Assembly: GCA_902779575.1 (NCBI GenBank)
Contig: CACZBW010000013.1
Location: forward strand, 41,649-105,648
Direction of reading: 5' to 3'
Origin: an uncultured Lachnospiraceae bacterium
GTDB taxonomy: Bacteria > Bacillota > Clostridia > Lachnospirales > Lachnospiraceae
Length of the DNA: 64,000 bases
Position numbers and translations under genes: made by a program. Below the pieces are notes generated by a model that did no database searches, was not told the origin of the DNA, and saw only the letters and a list, made by a program, of their open reading frames with translations. This document shows, in pieces, positions 62,081 to 64,000 of the stretch. Position 1 is the stretch's first letter; each line of letters starts with the position of its first letter.

Positions 62081-63694
62081 ATGCTGAAAATACTGATTGT
62101 GGACGATGAGTATCAGATCAGAGAAGGGATGCGTTCCTTCCCGTGGGAACAATACGGCTGTGAAATTGCCGGCTTCTCGGAGGATGGCGAAGAGGCCCTG
62201 TTGAAATCACGCCTGCTGCAGCCCGATATCGTCATTACAGATATTAAAATGCAGGGAATGGATGGGCTGACCTTTGCGGAGGAACTGAAAAAAGAAAGCC
62301 CATTGACAGGAATCATCCTGCTTACCGGTTTTGATGAAGCTGCGTATGCAAGAAGAGCCGTCCATATCCATGTGGACGATTATCTCCTGAAGCCGGCTTC
62401 CGCAGGCGATCTGGCCGCCTCCCTCGAAAAAGTGTGCAGTCTGGTCCGCGTGCGCCAGAACCGGGAACAGCATTATGAGAAGCTGAACCGGCAGATTGAA
62501 GCTGCACTGCCGCTCCTGCGTTCCAATCTTTTCTCCAGGCTGGCAAACGGAACCTTTCATTCTGCCCGGGAGGCGGAAAGGTCCTTCTCGCTTTTTGATG
62601 TGAAAACCGGGAAATACGCCGTCATCGGTCTGAAATATTCTCTCAAGGAAACTTCCGGCTCCGACCGCATCCGTGAAGAATGGATGCATATGATGTCCAT
62701 CGGCAGTGCCTGTGAAAAAGAGTATGCCCAGTATACGCTGGCCCTGCTCTCTTTCTCCAACAACCCCTCCCTTTATTATCTCTTGATCTTTCCTGCGGAA
62801 TGGACTGCAGAGGATTGCGGGAAAGCGATCCAGATGTCCACGCACAAAGTGAAGAAACAGCTGAAAGCGGATCTGGACTTTGATCTTTCTTTCGGGATCA
62901 GCCGGATCTCTTCAGATCTGATGGGCGTGGCCGAGCTGTATTATCAGGCGAATTACGCCCTCAGTCAGTGCAGCTTCTTTTCAGATAACCCGACTCTTTA
63001 CTATAATGATCTGTCAGAAGAGGGTGAAAACGAGATCCATATTCCCGCTGCCAGGAGAGAGGAATTGATCACCGCCATCAACAGCGGCGACTATACTGCC
63101 GTTTCACAATATGTGGAATACCTGATCCCTCCCAGTCTCCCGGATTCGGTTCCCGATATTACAGCATCTATCCAGCGGGTTATGTCAGAAGTCTTCTATG
63201 TGCTGCAGCAGACGGAGGAAGTCGCGCCTTCGGAAGTGCTTAAGGAGGGCTTTAGGATGGATCTGTTCCAGGAGCTGCTTCACTCTCATTCGCAGAAAGA
63301 GCTGCGGGACTGCGCAGCTGCCATCATGGGATCTGTTCTTCAGGCGAAGCAGAAAAAGACGATCCGCCATTTCGATGTGACAGCAAATCAGATCGTTGCG
63401 TATATCCGCGAGCATTATCAGGAGGATCTGTCCCTTGATCTTCTGGCGGATCGGTTTCATTTCAGTACCTCTTACATCAGCCGCCTGATCCGCCGCTGCG
63501 AAGGGATCAATTTTACCGAGATCGTCACCGAAACGCGCCTGCAGAAAGCCAAACAGCTGCTGGAAGATCCTTCCTTGCGTACTTTGGATGTCGGATCTAT
63601 GGTAGGCTACCATGACACAAGCTACTTTATTCAATCCTTCCGGAAACGCTTCGGTGTGACCCCGAATGAATATCGGGGCCTCATGGCACTTTAA
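62081..63694 (+). CDS. Response regulator with AraC-type DNA-binding domain, YesN type
   Basis: 537-aa regulator. Receiver domain 1-120 with acidic pocket Asp9-Asp10 (IVDDEYQIREGM), phospho-acceptor Asp54 in VITDIKMQGMDG and Lys in LLKPAS. A middle region (about 150-420) typical of YesN proteins leads to two AraC helix-turn-helix motifs (about 438-535; LDLLADRFHFSTSYISRLIRR and VGSMVGYHDTSYFIQSFRKRFGVTPNEYR within). GGAGGCG precedes the ATG. It probably activates the GH32-ABC operon in response to the YesM-type kinase. Confidence 0.93.
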   Translation: MLKILIVDDEYQIREGMRSFPWEQYGCEIAGFSEDGEEALLKSRLLQPDIVITDIKMQGMDGLTFAEELKKESPLTGIILLTGFDEAAYARRAVHIHVDDYLLKPASAGDLAASLEKVCSLVRVRQNREQHYEKLNRQIEAALPLLRSNLFSRLANGTFHSAREAERSFSLFDVKTGKYAVIGLKYSLKETSGSDRIREEWMHMMSIGSACEKEYAQYTLALLSFSNNPSLYYLLIFPAEWTAEDCGKAIQMSTHKVKKQLKADLDFDLSFGISRISSDLMGVAELYYQANYALSQCSFFSDNPTLYYNDLSEEGENEIHIPAARREELITAINSGDYTAVSQYVEYLIPPSLPDSVPDITASIQRVMSEVFYVLQQTEEVAPSEVLKEGFRMDLFQELLHSHSQKELRDCAAAIMGSVLQAKQKKTIRHFDVTANQIVAYIREHYQEDLSLDLLADRFHFSTSYISRLIRRCEGINFTEIVTETRLQKAKQLLEDPSLRTLDVGSMVGYHDTSYFIQSFRKRFGVTPNEYRGLMAL

Positions 63695-63984
63695 GCGGGC
63701 AATATTCACGGGGCGTCTCTAATCTTTAGGAGGAGGCAGACCCAATCTTTAGGAGGGGTCAGACCCCACTGTGGTAAAAATAGGGTCAACTTAAAATAAA
63801 CACGGCAAGTTGCTTGATATAAAACACATATATCCTGAGGTACTTGCCATAAGGGTATATTAATCAAGACATATAAGAGATTTTATTCGAAAATTTGTAG
63901 CCTAGTACAGAATAAAATAAATAAGTAGCTACATTCTTACATCTGTGCTATACTGATTACATCACATTTAGAGAGGTATCAGTA
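63695..63984. other. AT-rich end region with short repeats
   Basis: AATCTTTAGGAGG followed by GCAGACCC or GTCAGACCCC occurs twice in tandem at about 63720-63770, the second including GGGGTCAGACCCC. The rest (63790-63984) is AT-rich, unlike the upstream genes, and holds only scattered promoter-like TATACT/TATTAA sequences. This looks like the edge of another acquired segment. Confidence 0.4.
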
Positions 63985-64000
63985 ATGGCACATGCATATT
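63985..64000 (+). CDS. First codons of a gene cut by the window end
   Basis: ATG at 63985 (MAHAY) follows GAGAGGT ten bases upstream, a plausible start. Too little is present to name the product. Confidence 0.3.

Overview
The window looks like the chromosome of a Gram-positive anaerobe of the class Clostridia, most likely a member of the Lachnospiraceae (inference). The signs are strong AGGAGG-type ribosome-binding sites, sigma-A promoters with 17-bp spacers, the Firmicute-type gdpP-rplI-dnaB order, a rubredoxin-first rubrerythrin, CIRCE control of a small heat-shock protein, YesM/YesN-type sugar regulation, and no plasmid or phage structural genes. Most of the window is moderately GC-rich, and nearly all genes up to 54.7 kb lie on the + strand.

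Layout. 0-7.5 kb: glgB, the c-di-AMP phosphodiesterase gdpP, rplI, dnaB and a fused GIY-YIG/MtnA gene. 7.5-11.4 kb: an accessory, AT-richer islet with an orphan double-glycine-leader peptide, a CPCC-domain protein, a stalk-domain secreted protein with an in-frame stop, and gene debris. 11.4-19.98 kb: rubrerythrin, an SH3/NlpC-P60 wall hydrolase, a cluster of DnaA boxes, a SPOUT RNA methyltransferase, an SDR-type epimerase, pgi, deoD and a PfkB kinase. 20.3-27.4 kb: kdgK on the - strand, then secreted proteins (DUF3298, a clostripain-family peptidase, a C39-like peptidase) and an unassigned, intricately folded RNA candidate.

27.6-38.0 kb is the most unusual block. A frameshifted C69 dipeptidase is followed by a two-helix membrane protein, an Hsp70-like ATPase with a C-terminal membrane segment, a TerB-N/TerB-C protein, a BrxC/BrxD-type P-loop ATPase preceded by 36-37-bp tandem repeats, and an Lhr-like DEIH-box helicase. 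These are packed as one probable operon and resemble a Ter-type DNA-processing or defence module with added membrane and chaperone components. 38.2-40.2 kb is a nucleoside catabolism operon (udp-cdd-deoC), which complements deoD and the PfkB kinase upstream.

40.4-54.7 kb is mostly core: a peptidoglycan-binding protein, an ion permease, hsp20 under CIRCE, a PAP2-like membrane protein, an aminotransferase with a long structured leader, NfeD plus SPFH, argF, birA, a small conserved gene, dusB, greA and lysS. 54.7-64 kb is an accessory sugar (probably fructan) utilisation cluster (GH32 enzyme, binding protein, two permeases, divergent sensor kinase and AraC-type regulator). It sits beside a truncated excisionase-like gene, which suggests insertion at an old mobile-element site. 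The window ends in AT-rich repeat-bearing DNA at the first codons of another reading frame. I saw no tRNA, rRNA or CRISPR array.
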